From contig CAZDGU010000002.1 in the NCBI GenBank assembly GCA_964505215.1, positions 186,001 through 250,000 of the forward strand: a stretch of 64,000 nucleotides of DNA. The letters are read 5' to 3'. Below are positions 33,288 through 41,814 of this stretch, in pieces (the stretch's first letter is position 1; each line of letters starts with the position of its first letter). A program made the translations under genes and the position numbers. The notes below the pieces were generated by a model. The model saw nothing but the letters and a program-made list of their open reading frames with translations. It did not search any database and was not told the DNA's origin. This DNA comes from Gracilimonas sp964505215. Its GTDB lineage: Bacteria > Bacteroidota > Rhodothermia > Balneolales > Balneolaceae.

Positions 33288-34532
33288 ATGGCTTTTTCCG
33301 CATTTACATTGCTTTTACTATTCTTTCAAATCGGCTCTGCCCCCGCAGACACTTCCGACTTCTCCACGTTAAGCGCCGGTAAGGCTGTTGAAATTGCGTA
33401 CCGGCAAAACCCGCAAATCAAACAGCTTCAGTATCAAATCAAGGCTCAGAAAAATCGAGAAGTGCTCAGCCTGGGCATTTCTGATCCTGAAATAAGCTAT
33501 ATGAAAGAGGGCATTGGAAAAGGGAATTTCACCGAGCAGCGGTGGGCTGTTTCTCAAAGGCTCCAATTTCCGCTGACCGGCTTTCAAAATTTAAAGCAGC
33601 AAAAAGCTACTACGGAATCACTTCAGCATCAGCTTAGAGATCTTGAAAATCAGGTTAAGGTGAACGTAAAAACCGTTTACACACAATTGGCTTACGCCAC
33701 TCAATCTTTAGCGCTGGCTGAAGAACGCGTTCAGCTATTTGAAACTTTACGTAAAGCTGCACAGGCCCGGGCAGATATGGGCGAGGCTTCCGAGATTGAC
33801 GCCATGCAGGCCGACCTTCAGCTTCAGGAGGCATTAAACAGCATGGAAACAGCCCGGAAGCAGTTTATGAACTCAAGATATGATTTATTCCAATCCATTG
33901 GGCTTGATCCTGAGGTTCAAACCTACGACATCGTTTTCCCGGATACGCTGGAGTATGTGAACGTTCGTATTAATCAGGACGAAATTATGAATCAACTTCC
34001 GGCTCACCCCAAACTAAAGCAAATTGAGCAGGAAAAAGAAGCCGCCATGTTTGGTAAAAAAGCGGCAAAAAGCTCGTACCTGCCCGACTTAAACTTCAGT
34101 TACTACCGCCAGGATTTCGGTAATGATTATGACTTCTACGGGTTTGAAGTAGGAGTAAGCATTCCGCTTTGGTTTGCGGCGCAACAGGCGCCCAAGGTGC
34201 AGCAAGCCAATGCATTACAACACGCGGCGGAGTGGAAATATCAGGACGCCAAGCTGCTCATAAAAAAACAAGCTGAGCAAACCTGGCACAGCTACCGTTC
34301 AGCAAAAACCAACATTGATAGGTTTCGAGAAAATATACGGGCTAAATCTCTGGAACTGGTACAAATGACGCAAAAAGGATATGGCCTGGGCGAGCTGAAT
34401 TTACTAACGCTTTTGGAAGCCCAGCGCACGTATTTGCGAACTCAGGAGGCGTATTATCAAACCCTTCGGGATTATTATCTGACCATTGTTAATCTGGAGC
34501 GCTACCTGCAAACTGACCTCATTTTTAATTAG
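33288..34532 (+). CDS. TolC-family outer-membrane efflux protein (CzcC/CusC type)
   Basis: A 414-residue protein with an N-terminal signal peptide and two copies of the outer-membrane efflux (OEP) repeat, visible as long helical segments (KAVEIAYRQNPQIKQLQYQI..., DAMQADLQLQEALNSMETARKQF...). It would form the outer-membrane channel of the tripartite efflux pump encoded with the next two genes. Length is typical for CzcC-like proteins. The adaptor gene follows after 14 bp. Confidence 0.93.
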   Translation: MAFSAFTLLLLFFQIGSAPADTSDFSTLSAGKAVEIAYRQNPQIKQLQYQIKAQKNREVLSLGISDPEISYMKEGIGKGNFTEQRWAVSQRLQFPLTGFQNLKQQKATTESLQHQLRDLENQVKVNVKTVYTQLAYATQSLALAEERVQLFETLRKAAQARADMGEASEIDAMQADLQLQEALNSMETARKQFMNSRYDLFQSIGLDPEVQTYDIVFPDTLEYVNVRINQDEIMNQLPAHPKLKQIEQEKEAAMFGKKAAKSSYLPDLNFSYYRQDFGNDYDFYGFEVGVSIPLWFAAQQAPKVQQANALQHAAEWKYQDAKLLIKKQAEQTWHSYRSAKTNIDRFRENIRAKSLELVQMTQKGYGLGELNLLTLLEAQRTYLRTQEAYYQTLRDYYLTIVNLERYLQTDLIFN

Positions 34533-34546
34533 AACATCCCTTTATC

Positions 34547-35776
34547 ATGCATTCAATTTCTAAAAAATTACGTTCATCCACGTCCCGAACTTTCGCAGCT
34601 TTTGCCCTAACAGCTCTGTTGATAGGTGCCGGCTGCTCAGACCAAAACGGAACTGCGATTCCGGAAGAAACAGGAATTCCGCCTTCGTTAAGGTCCGGAC
34701 AGCCTGTAGCTCAAACTATTCAGCTCACCCGGCAGCAAGCCGATAATCTTGACATTCAAACCTATACCGTGACGGATAAAGCACTCACTTTTTCCATTAC
34801 TGCTCCGGGACAGGTATTTGCAGCGCCGGAAGGCATTTCGGTAGTGAGCGCTCCCATTGAGGGAAGAGTTTCAAAAATATATGCACATGAGGGCGAGCGT
34901 GTTTCCAAGGGAGATCCGCTGCTGGATATTGAGAGCCTGGAGTTTGCCAATTTAGTAGCGGCTTATCTGGAAGCTTCCGCAGAAATAACCTACCAACAGC
35001 AGCAGGTAGAGCGATTAAAAGTGTTGACGGAAGACAAAATCAGCCCAATGCGCATGCTTGAACGTGCCGAAGCCGATCTCCGGCTTGCCCAAACCCGGAA
35101 AAATGCATCTCTTGCTCGCTTAAAAGCAGTGGGAGTTACCTCCCAAATGGTTCGCACATGGGATGCTGACGCCTCCGAAGCGCACGCCCAATTAACCATT
35201 TATGCGCCAATCAACGGGGTGATGAACGAGCATCTTATTGATTTGGGTGAGTCTGTAAATGCCTATCAAAAGCTGCTTGATATTATTGACAATACAGAGG
35301 TGTTAGTACGGGGATTTGTGTCTCCTGAAGACGCTGTTTTTATAGAGCCCGGAACGCCGGTCACAATCAGTGAACGAGCCGGAGGAAACGATTTGTCAAC
35401 CCATTCCATACCTGCAACCGTCACTACTATGAATCCCGCTCTGGACCGAAATAATAAATCGGTAGTGCTGAATACCATCGTGAATACCCAGCAAAACTGG
35501 CCGCTTGTGGGGCAAAGCGTTCGGCTTAATTATGAAGCACAACCCAAAGGCGAAACCATCAGCATACCGCTATCGGCCGTGCAGTACGAGCAGGCTGATG
35601 CTACCGTTTTTGTGCAGCTTTCGGAGCTGAAGTACGAGAAAAGAACCGTAAAGATTACAAGAATGACCGCCGACCGCGCGCTATTGAGCAGCGGGTTGAA
35701 AGCAGGGGAAAAAATAGCCGTAACTCAGGTTTTTAGCCTGAAAGCTTTAGAACGATTTGAACAATTTGCAGACTAA
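34547..35776 (+). CDS. RND efflux periplasmic adaptor (CzcB/CusB type), lipoprotein
   Basis: A 409-residue membrane-fusion protein with a lipobox (LLIGAGC, Cys near residue 29). Its barrel-sandwich hybrid (VVSAPIEGRVSKIYAHEGERVSKGDPLLDIES and its second half TIYAPINGVMNEHLIDLGESV) flanks a coiled-coil hairpin (about residues 135-205), followed by a beta-barrel and membrane-proximal domain. It links the inner-membrane pump to the outer-membrane channel. The Met/His-rich N-terminus of copper-type CusB is absent, which fits a divalent-cation pump. Confidence 0.94.
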   Translation: MHSISKKLRSSTSRTFAAFALTALLIGAGCSDQNGTAIPEETGIPPSLRSGQPVAQTIQLTRQQADNLDIQTYTVTDKALTFSITAPGQVFAAPEGISVVSAPIEGRVSKIYAHEGERVSKGDPLLDIESLEFANLVAAYLEASAEITYQQQQVERLKVLTEDKISPMRMLERAEADLRLAQTRKNASLARLKAVGVTSQMVRTWDADASEAHAQLTIYAPINGVMNEHLIDLGESVNAYQKLLDIIDNTEVLVRGFVSPEDAVFIEPGTPVTISERAGGNDLSTHSIPATVTTMNPALDRNNKSVVLNTIVNTQQNWPLVGQSVRLNYEAQPKGETISIPLSAVQYEQADATVFVQLSELKYEKRTVKITRMTADRALLSSGLKAGEKIAVTQVFSLKALERFEQFAD

Positions 35777-35794
35777 TATCCTAATAAAAGAACC

Positions 35795-38700
35795 ATGCTA
35801 AATAATATTATTGATTTTAGTCTTCGCCAAAAATTTGTGGCACTTTCGCTGGTGGTTTTGATGGCTTTTGGGGGCATATTTGTGCTTCAGGATATTCCCA
35901 TCAACTCCCAGCCCGATGTAACTCCGGTTCAGGTTTTAGTAATTACCAAGGCCGGCCGCTATTCTCCTTATGATGTAGAACGGCTGGTAAGTTACCCCAT
36001 TGAAACGGCCATGAACGGCCTGCCCGACATTAAAGAAGTGCGCTCCATTTCGCATTTTGGATTATCGGCGGTAACCGTAGAATTTGAAGAAGGAACCGAT
36101 ATCTATTTTGCCCGCCAGTTGGTAAGTCAGCGGGTACAAAGTATTGCCGATGAGCTGCCCGAAGGCGTGTCTTCTCCGCAATTAGGTCCCATTTCTACCG
36201 CTTTGGGTGAAATTGTGCAATACGTTGTCCACGGCCCCAATTACTCACTCACAGAACTACGCACCATTCAGGACTGGTTGATTGCACCTCAGCTTAAAAC
36301 CGTAAAAGGTGTTACCGAAATTAACTCTTTTGGCGGCTTTGTTAAGCAGTATGAAGTGGTAGTTGATCCTGACCGCTTACGAAATTTCGGTTTGGGATTA
36401 AAAGACCTGACGGATGCCATTGAAAATAACAACAGCGTATCAGGCGGGAATTTTCTGGAGCATAATCGCGAGCAATACATTATTCGTGGATTTGGCCAGA
36501 TAAGTACCGCCCGCAACATTGAAGATATCATTATAAAACACCTGGAAAGCCGCCCCATTTATGTGAAAGACGTGGCTGAAGTAACCATAGGAAAGCAGCT
36601 TAGACAAGGCGCTGTTACCCAAGATGGAAAGGGCGAAATTGTAACCGGAATTGTGATGATGCTGCGTGGCGGAAATGGCCGGGAGGTTATTGCTGATATT
36701 GACGTCAAAATTGATGAAGTCAACAAAAGCCTTCCCGAAGGAGTTACCATTGAAAAGTTTTATGACCAATCTGACTTAGTGGACCGCACCACCGATACTA
36801 TTATTACCAACTTGTTAGAAGGTGGCTTTTTTGTAATAGCCGTGTTGCTGCTGCTTTTGGGTGAAGTTACCGGAGCACTTATTGTGGCTTCCGTAATTCC
36901 CTTATCCATGCTGTTTGCTTTTATTGGAATGGGCCAGCTGGGCTTAGCTGCCAACCTGATGAGTCTGGGCGCTATTGACTTTGGAATGGTGGTGGACGGC
37001 TCGGTGGTGATGGTTGAAAACATCGTTCACCGATTAAATCAGAATAAATCTAAAAAATCAAAACTGCTCATCATTCGGGAGGCTGCCCACGAGGTGGCTC
37101 GTCCTATTTTCTTCGGAGTACTTATTATTTTAATGGTTTACGTGCCCGTAATGACCTTTTCCGGAATGGAAGGAATTTTATATCGCCCCATGGCCATAAC
37201 GGTAGCTACGGCTGTATTCGGTTCACTTATTTTAGCCTTGGTTTATATACCTGCCATGGCAGCCATTGTTTTTAAAACCGGAGTGAAGCTTCGTAAAAAC
37301 TATGTGATTAACTGGCTGCGACCTCGCTATAAAAAATTCTTAGAACTTAGTTTAAATAAAAAAGCCATAACGGTAGGCACCGCCGTTGTTGTGTTCCTGT
37401 CTTCACTGGCCGTGCTGCCTTTTTTAGGAACCGAATTTCTGCCCGAACTGGATGAAGGCTCCATTCTTGTTGAACAAGTGCGCATGCCTTCGGTAACGCT
37501 GGAAGAATCATCAAAAAATGCAGATTGGTTAGCCGGACAGCTAAAAGCCAATATTCCCGAAGTAAAAACCGTAGTTGCCAAAACCGGTCGCTCTGATTTG
37601 GCTAATGACTGGATGGGCGTACATCAAACCGATATTTGGGTAGTTTTGAAACCTCTGGATGAATGGAGAGCCGGTCTTGACAAAGAAGATATTGTAGATT
37701 TAATTCGACCTTATCTGCAAACCGAACCCGGACTTTCTTACAACTTTTCTCAACCCATTGCCATGCGGGTAGATGAACTGACCAGCGGGGTGAAGTCAGA
37801 TATTGCGGTTAAAATTTTTGGGGAAGAGCTGGACGTACTCGATGAAATTGGGAGCAAGATTTCAGGACTTTTACATACTGTAGAAGGCACAGATAACTTC
37901 ATTTTAGAGCAAAGCAGCGGCCAGCCTTATTTTAACATAGAAATAGATCGTGAGGCGGTGGCATCCTACGGCTTAAACGTAAACGATGTGCAGCACATTA
38001 TTGAAACCGGTATTGGAGGGAAAGAAGCCGGACAAATATTTGAAGGACAGCGTCGGTTTGAAATTGTTGTACGTCTGCCCGAGCATTTACGAAATTCTTT
38101 CCAAGAAATAATGGATGTCCCCATTCAGCTTCCAAACGGCGGATATATTCCTCTTAAAGAGGTAGCACATATTTATGCCGAAGAAGGTCCGCGTGAAATT
38201 GCCCGCGAAAATGGCTGGCGCCGAACTATTTTAGGCATTAACATCCGGGATATAGACACCGGAACGTATGTGGCTAATCTAAAAACGGCTATAGAAAGTA
38301 ATATTAACGTTCCCGCCGGCTACTTTCTGCAATACGGAGGTGCCTTTGAAGACCAGCAGCGAGCCATGAATCACTTGTATATTGTAGTACCCATTTCACT
38401 GCTTATTATAATTGGACTGCTGTATTTGATGTTCGGGGAATTCCGTTTCACTATGCTCATTTTCCTGAATCTTCCCATTGCGCTTTCCGGCGGTATTTTC
38501 ATTCTCTGGATGCGCGGATTATATCTGTCCGTTTCGGCAAGCATTGGGTTTGTGGCGCTATTCGGCGTGGCTGTTTTGAATGGTATTGTGTTAGTCTCTC
38601 ACCTCAACGATTTGCGAAAAAATGGAAAAAGCCTGAAAGAAGCCGTGATTCAGGGTTCCACCGACAGGTTGCGTCCCGTTTTGATGACGGCGCTTGTAGC

Positions 38701-38884
38701 AAGCCTTGGGTTTTTACCTATGGCTTTTAATGTAGGGCCGGGCTCTGAAGTACAGCGGCCGCTGGCATCAGTAGTAATTGGCGGGTTGGTCACTTCAACT
38801 CTGCTTACGCTTCTGGTACTGCCCACCATCTACCACTGGATGGAAAAGGGGAAACAATTAGTGGATAAAACTAAAGAATTCTAA
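35795..38884 (+). CDS. czcA: heavy-metal RND efflux pump (CzcA family)
   Basis: A 1029-residue HME-RND proton antiporter with twelve membrane helices and two large periplasmic loops. TM4 carries the acidic signature DFGMVVDGSVVMVEN with two Asp and one Glu, as in divalent-cation pumps (CzcA, CnrA, NccA); copper/silver CusA differs here. It exports Zn, Co, Cd or Ni from the periplasm or cytoplasm using the proton gradient. It ends the operon TolC-adaptor-pump, with intergenic gaps of 14 and 18 bp, downstream of an OmpR/kinase pair. The exact metal is inferred from the TM4 motif only. Confidence 0.94.
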   Translation: MLNNIIDFSLRQKFVALSLVVLMAFGGIFVLQDIPINSQPDVTPVQVLVITKAGRYSPYDVERLVSYPIETAMNGLPDIKEVRSISHFGLSAVTVEFEEGTDIYFARQLVSQRVQSIADELPEGVSSPQLGPISTALGEIVQYVVHGPNYSLTELRTIQDWLIAPQLKTVKGVTEINSFGGFVKQYEVVVDPDRLRNFGLGLKDLTDAIENNNSVSGGNFLEHNREQYIIRGFGQISTARNIEDIIIKHLESRPIYVKDVAEVTIGKQLRQGAVTQDGKGEIVTGIVMMLRGGNGREVIADIDVKIDEVNKSLPEGVTIEKFYDQSDLVDRTTDTIITNLLEGGFFVIAVLLLLLGEVTGALIVASVIPLSMLFAFIGMGQLGLAANLMSLGAIDFGMVVDGSVVMVENIVHRLNQNKSKKSKLLIIREAAHEVARPIFFGVLIILMVYVPVMTFSGMEGILYRPMAITVATAVFGSLILALVYIPAMAAIVFKTGVKLRKNYVINWLRPRYKKFLELSLNKKAITVGTAVVVFLSSLAVLPFLGTEFLPELDEGSILVEQVRMPSVTLEESSKNADWLAGQLKANIPEVKTVVAKTGRSDLANDWMGVHQTDIWVVLKPLDEWRAGLDKEDIVDLIRPYLQTEPGLSYNFSQPIAMRVDELTSGVKSDIAVKIFGEELDVLDEIGSKISGLLHTVEGTDNFILEQSSGQPYFNIEIDREAVASYGLNVNDVQHIIETGIGGKEAGQIFEGQRRFEIVVRLPEHLRNSFQEIMDVPIQLPNGGYIPLKEVAHIYAEEGPREIARENGWRRTILGINIRDIDTGTYVANLKTAIESNINVPAGYFLQYGGAFEDQQRAMNHLYIVVPISLLIIIGLLYLMFGEFRFTMLIFLNLPIALSGGIFILWMRGLYLSVSASIGFVALFGVAVLNGIVLVSHLNDLRKNGKSLKEAVIQGSTDRLRPVLMTALVASLGFLPMAFNVGPGSEVQRPLASVVIGGLVTSTLLTLLVLPTIYHWMEKGKQLVDKTKEF

Positions 38885-38900
38885 CCCACAGGAGTTCACT

Positions 38901-39356
38901 ATGAATCCCGCACACTTACATCTTATTGTTAATCACATTCCAATTTTCACAACTATAATTGGCATATTCATTTTAATCTGGGGCATGTACAAAAGCAGTG
39001 CTCCTATCCGTAACATTGCTTTTATTCTGTTCATTTTTGGAGCCGTTGGCAGTTTTGTGGCCATTCAAACCGGCGAAGAAGCAGAAGATATTGTAGAAGA
39101 AGTAGCCGGCATTTCTCACGATGCTATTCACGATCATGAAGAAGCTGCTGAGCTCTCGCTTTGGTTTGCGGTTGTGATGGGGCTGTTGAGCATTGCAGCC
39201 TTAGCCTCCAAAAAACTAAATGTTCGGTTTGAAACGGGTCTTCATACAGCCGTTTTAGTAATGGCATTAATAACAACGGGCTTGCTGCTTTACGCCGCGT
39301 ATGAAGGCGGAGAAATACGCCACCCTGAGGCTTATACCGAGCAAGTGGATTCCTGA
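38901..39356 (+). CDS. DUF2231-like membrane protein with a His/acidic loop
   Basis: A 151-residue protein with four membrane helices (about residues 10-28, 36-55, 84-104, 115-135). The N-terminus (MNPAHLHLIVNHIPIFTTIIG) resembles DUF2231-type membrane proteins often seen with metal or haem systems. The loop between helices 2 and 3 is rich in His, Asp and Glu (GISHDAIHDHEEAAE) and could bind metal. It follows the pump gene by 16 bp with an AGGAG ribosome-binding site and is likely part of the efflux operon. Confidence 0.85.
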   Translation: MNPAHLHLIVNHIPIFTTIIGIFILIWGMYKSSAPIRNIAFILFIFGAVGSFVAIQTGEEAEDIVEEVAGISHDAIHDHEEAAELSLWFAVVMGLLSIAALASKKLNVRFETGLHTAVLVMALITTGLLLYAAYEGGEIRHPEAYTEQVDS

Positions 39357-39373
39357 TTTTTGAAGCATATAAT

Positions 39374-39943
39374 TTATGGAAGCTGAAAGGGAGCGTTCTT
39401 TTCCCACCACTGCCAAACCCGCAGTAGGCAAATGATGGTTTTGCCATCATTAATTTCGCCGGAATGAACCATATCCACGGCTTCTTCAAAAGGAACTCGA
39501 TGGCGGGTTACAAACTCGTCATCATCCGCATTTTGGGCAGTTTTTTTCAAATCCCAAGCCGCATAAATATGAATCACTTCATCAGAAAAGCCAATGCCTG
39601 GATAAAAATGACCGATGTAAGAAAAGTGCTGAGTGGTAACGCCGGCTTCTTCCTGCAGCTCGCGCAGGGCGGTTGAGTCGGGCTTTTCTCCGGCATCAAC
39701 TTTACCGGCCGGGACTTCCCAAAAAACTTGATTTAAAGGATAGCGGAACTGCTTTAACATCATTATATCCCCATTTTCAAACACCGGTACAACCGCACAA
39801 GCGCCGGGGTGTTTTATCCATTCACGGCTGGAAGTTTCTCCGTTCGGCAGGTTCACTTCATCATAAAAAACATGCAATAATTTCCCTTTAAAAACTTGCT
39901 TTGAAGACCGCTTGGTCTCGACCAGCAATTTATGGTCCTTCAT
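39374..39943 (-). CDS. Nudix hydrolase, ADP-ribose pyrophosphatase type
   Basis: A 189-residue cytosolic protein with the Nudix box GKVDAGEKPDSTALRELQEEAG (G-x5-E-x7-R-E-x2-E-E-x-G) near residues 80-101, bracketed by the NudF/ADPRase features FEVPAGKVDAGE and YPGIGFSDE. It hydrolyses ADP-ribose or similar nucleotide sugars. Convergent with the membrane-protein gene (17 bp apart) and divergent from the phosphatidyltransferase gene. Confidence 0.93.
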   Translation of the reverse strand: MKDHKLLVETKRSSKQVFKGKLLHVFYDEVNLPNGETSSREWIKHPGACAVVPVFENGDIMMLKQFRYPLNQVFWEVPAGKVDAGEKPDSTALRELQEEAGVTTQHFSYIGHFYPGIGFSDEVIHIYAAWDLKKTAQNADDDEFVTRHRVPFEEAVDMVHSGEINDGKTIICLLRVWQWWEKNAPFQLP

Positions 39944-40005
39944 ATTGGTTTTAGAGTGTTAATGACTGTAAATTTGGGCATTAATATCGCAAATAATAAC
40001 AAGCT

Positions 40006-40599
40006 TTGGCTACAACCATTAAAAATATAGACGGAAAGAAACTGCAAGTAACCGGAAGGGTGTTCACCTGGTCGAACATGATTTCCTTTTCGCGCATATT
40101 TGTGGCTTTTCCCATCGTGTATCTTCATTATGTGAATGATTTCACCATTACCCGATTTATGGTACTGCTTATTTTTTATGGGTTGATTTCCGATTATTTG
40201 GATGGTTACATAGCCCGAAAAACAAATACTATTTCGGAAGTTGGCAAGATGATTGACCCGATTGCCGACAAGCTGTGCGCGCTCGTTTTATTTGTTTACA
40301 CGGTTTGGATTGGCTGGATTCCGCTTTGGTTTTTAGTGGCAGCTATGGCGCGTGATATTACTATTATGATGGGTTCGTATTTCATCAAAAGTAAGTATAA
40401 CAAAGTGGCCATGGCTATTACTTCCGGTAAAATTTCGGTGAACGTACTGGCTTTGTACTGGATTGCCGTATTCTTTTTCAGAGATGCATCAAATATCCAT
40501 ATGTTCCTGATGGCCTGTTCATTAACTTTAATGGCCATATCATGGATTGATTATTTTAACCGATACCGCCTTATTATGCGCGGTGCAGAATTTAACTAA
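40006..40599 (+). CDS. CDP-alcohol phosphatidyltransferase (phosphatidylglycerophosphate synthase-like)
   Basis: A 197-residue integral membrane enzyme of phospholipid synthesis, transferring a phosphatidyl group from CDP-diacylglycerol to an alcohol acceptor such as glycerol-3-phosphate. The family motif D-x2-D-G-x2-A-R-x8-G-x3-D-x3-D is complete in DYLDGYIARKTNTISEVGKM continuing into IDPIAD (about residues 64-91). The assumed start is a TTG; the next in-frame ATG (40078) would remove the GRVFTWSN segment, which looks conserved in this family, so TTG is preferred. ftsY follows after 12 bp, so the two are probably co-transcribed. Confidence 0.9.
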   Translation: MATTIKNIDGKKLQVTGRVFTWSNMISFSRIFVAFPIVYLHYVNDFTITRFMVLLIFYGLISDYLDGYIARKTNTISEVGKMIDPIADKLCALVLFVYTVWIGWIPLWFLVAAMARDITIMMGSYFIKSKYNKVAMAITSGKISVNVLALYWIAVFFFRDASNIHMFLMACSLTLMAISWIDYFNRYRLIMRGAEFN

Positions 40600-40611
40600 G
40601 AGTATAAGTAC

Positions 40612-41565
40612 ATGGGATTTCTTGAGAAATTAGGTTTAAAAAAGAAAGAGACGCTGGATAAAGGCGTTGAGAAAAGCAGAGACGGCCTGCTTAATAAAAT
40701 TGGAAAAGCTTTTGTAGGGAAAGACACCGTTGACGATGCCATTCTGGATGATTTAGAAGAGATATTAATTACCTCTGATGTGGGAGTAACCACGACTATT
40801 GAAATCATCAAAAAAATTGAAGCTCGCGTAGCCAAAGACAAATATGTAAGCCAACAAGAGCTACAAACGATGCTTCGGGAAGAAATTGTAGATTTACTGG
40901 AAGATAATGCCCCCGACAAACCCGCTGAGTTTGATGCTGATTTTCCCGTAAAACCCCACGTTATTTTAGTAGTAGGCGTAAACGGAGTGGGTAAAACTAC
41001 GACCATTGGAAAGCTGGCTCATTTATACAAAAAAGCAGGAAAAAACGTGATTTTAGGCGCTGCTGACACATTTCGTGCGGCGGCTGTGAATCAGCTTACT
41101 ATTTGGAGTGAGCGCGCCGATGTGCCCATTATTCAGCAGGGCCAAAACGCTGACCCGGCTTCCGTGGCCTTCGATACGGTTTCGGCAGCAAAGGCCCGTA
41201 ATGCAGATGTTGCCTTGGTGGATACGGCCGGACGGCTTCATAACAAAAAAGCCCTTATGGACGAGCTGGCTAAAATTAACCGTGTTATGGGAAAAGTGGT
41301 AGAGGGTGCCCCTCACGAAGTTCTTTTAGTGTTAGATGCTTCAACCGGGCAAAATGCCATGCAGCAGGCTAAAGCCTTCACCCAAACAGTAGATGTAACC
41401 GGCCTGGCGCTCACCAAGTTAGACGGAACGGCTAAAGGTGGAATTGTGATTGGCGTTTCTAACGAGCTTAGCGTACCCGTTAAATATATTGGCCTGGGCG
41501 AACAAATTGAAGATTTGCAGGTGTTTGATCGCGCTGATTTTGTGAATGCACTTTTTGGAAACTAA
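40612..41565 (+). CDS. ftsY: signal recognition particle receptor FtsY
   Basis: A 317-residue SRP GTPase that docks ribosome-nascent-chain complexes at the membrane. G1 is GVNGVGKTTTIGKL (about residues 123-136), G3 is DTAGRLHNKKALMDEL, G4 is TKLDGTAKGG. The N-terminal NG helix bundle is short and the acidic A domain of E. coli FtsY is absent; a basic start (KLGLKKKETL) instead favours membrane contact. Follows the phosphatidyltransferase gene. An intrinsic terminator lies just downstream. Confidence 0.97.
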   Translation: MGFLEKLGLKKKETLDKGVEKSRDGLLNKIGKAFVGKDTVDDAILDDLEEILITSDVGVTTTIEIIKKIEARVAKDKYVSQQELQTMLREEIVDLLEDNAPDKPAEFDADFPVKPHVILVVGVNGVGKTTTIGKLAHLYKKAGKNVILGAADTFRAAAVNQLTIWSERADVPIIQQGQNADPASVAFDTVSAAKARNADVALVDTAGRLHNKKALMDELAKINRVMGKVVEGAPHEVLLVLDASTGQNAMQQAKAFTQTVDVTGLALTKLDGTAKGGIVIGVSNELSVPVKYIGLGEQIEDLQVFDRADFVNALFGN

Positions 41566-41586
41566 AAAGTGATAACTACATAGTTT

Positions 41587-41625
41587 AAAAAGCAAGCCAA
41601 ACAATTATGCCGGCCTGCTTTTTTT
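41587..41625. terminator. terminator after ftsY (and after the facing small ORF)
   Basis: AAAAAGCA-A-GCC pairs with GGC-C-TGCTTTTT around an AT-rich loop and runs into a T-tract. A-rich and T-rich flanks make it usable from both directions, so it may also end the small ORF read leftward from 41735. Confidence 0.75.
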
Positions 41626-41627
41626 AT

Positions 41628-41735
41628 TTATAACTCATCAGGTCCGCCACTTTTGCCGCCATCATCCGGATTATTTCCGGAATCACCTTCCTCGGGATTG
41701 TCCATAAAAAATGTGAGTTCTAACTTCTTTTTCAT
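41628..41735 (-). CDS. possible 35-residue peptide, divergent from the CHAT protease
   Basis: An ORF of 35 codons with a Lys-rich start (MKKKLELTFFMDNPEEGDSG) and a Gly/Pro/Asp-rich C-terminus ending KSGGPDEL. It is not in the way of any other gene: ftsY ends at 41565 with a terminator and the CHAT gene starts at 41815, 79 bp away in the opposite direction. Codon use is mixed, like neighbouring genes. I recognise no family. Basic amphipathic start plus Gly-rich tail would fit a small secreted, modified or cleaved peptide, or a protease substrate, but this is a guess. Confidence 0.45.
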   Translation of the reverse strand: MKKKLELTFFMDNPEEGDSGNNPDDGGKSGGPDEL

Positions 41736-41814
41736 AACAGGTTTATTTAGTTACAGTTCAAAAGAAAAAAACGATATATTCGCATCACTTGCAATTAGTT
41801 GGATACCTTTACTT

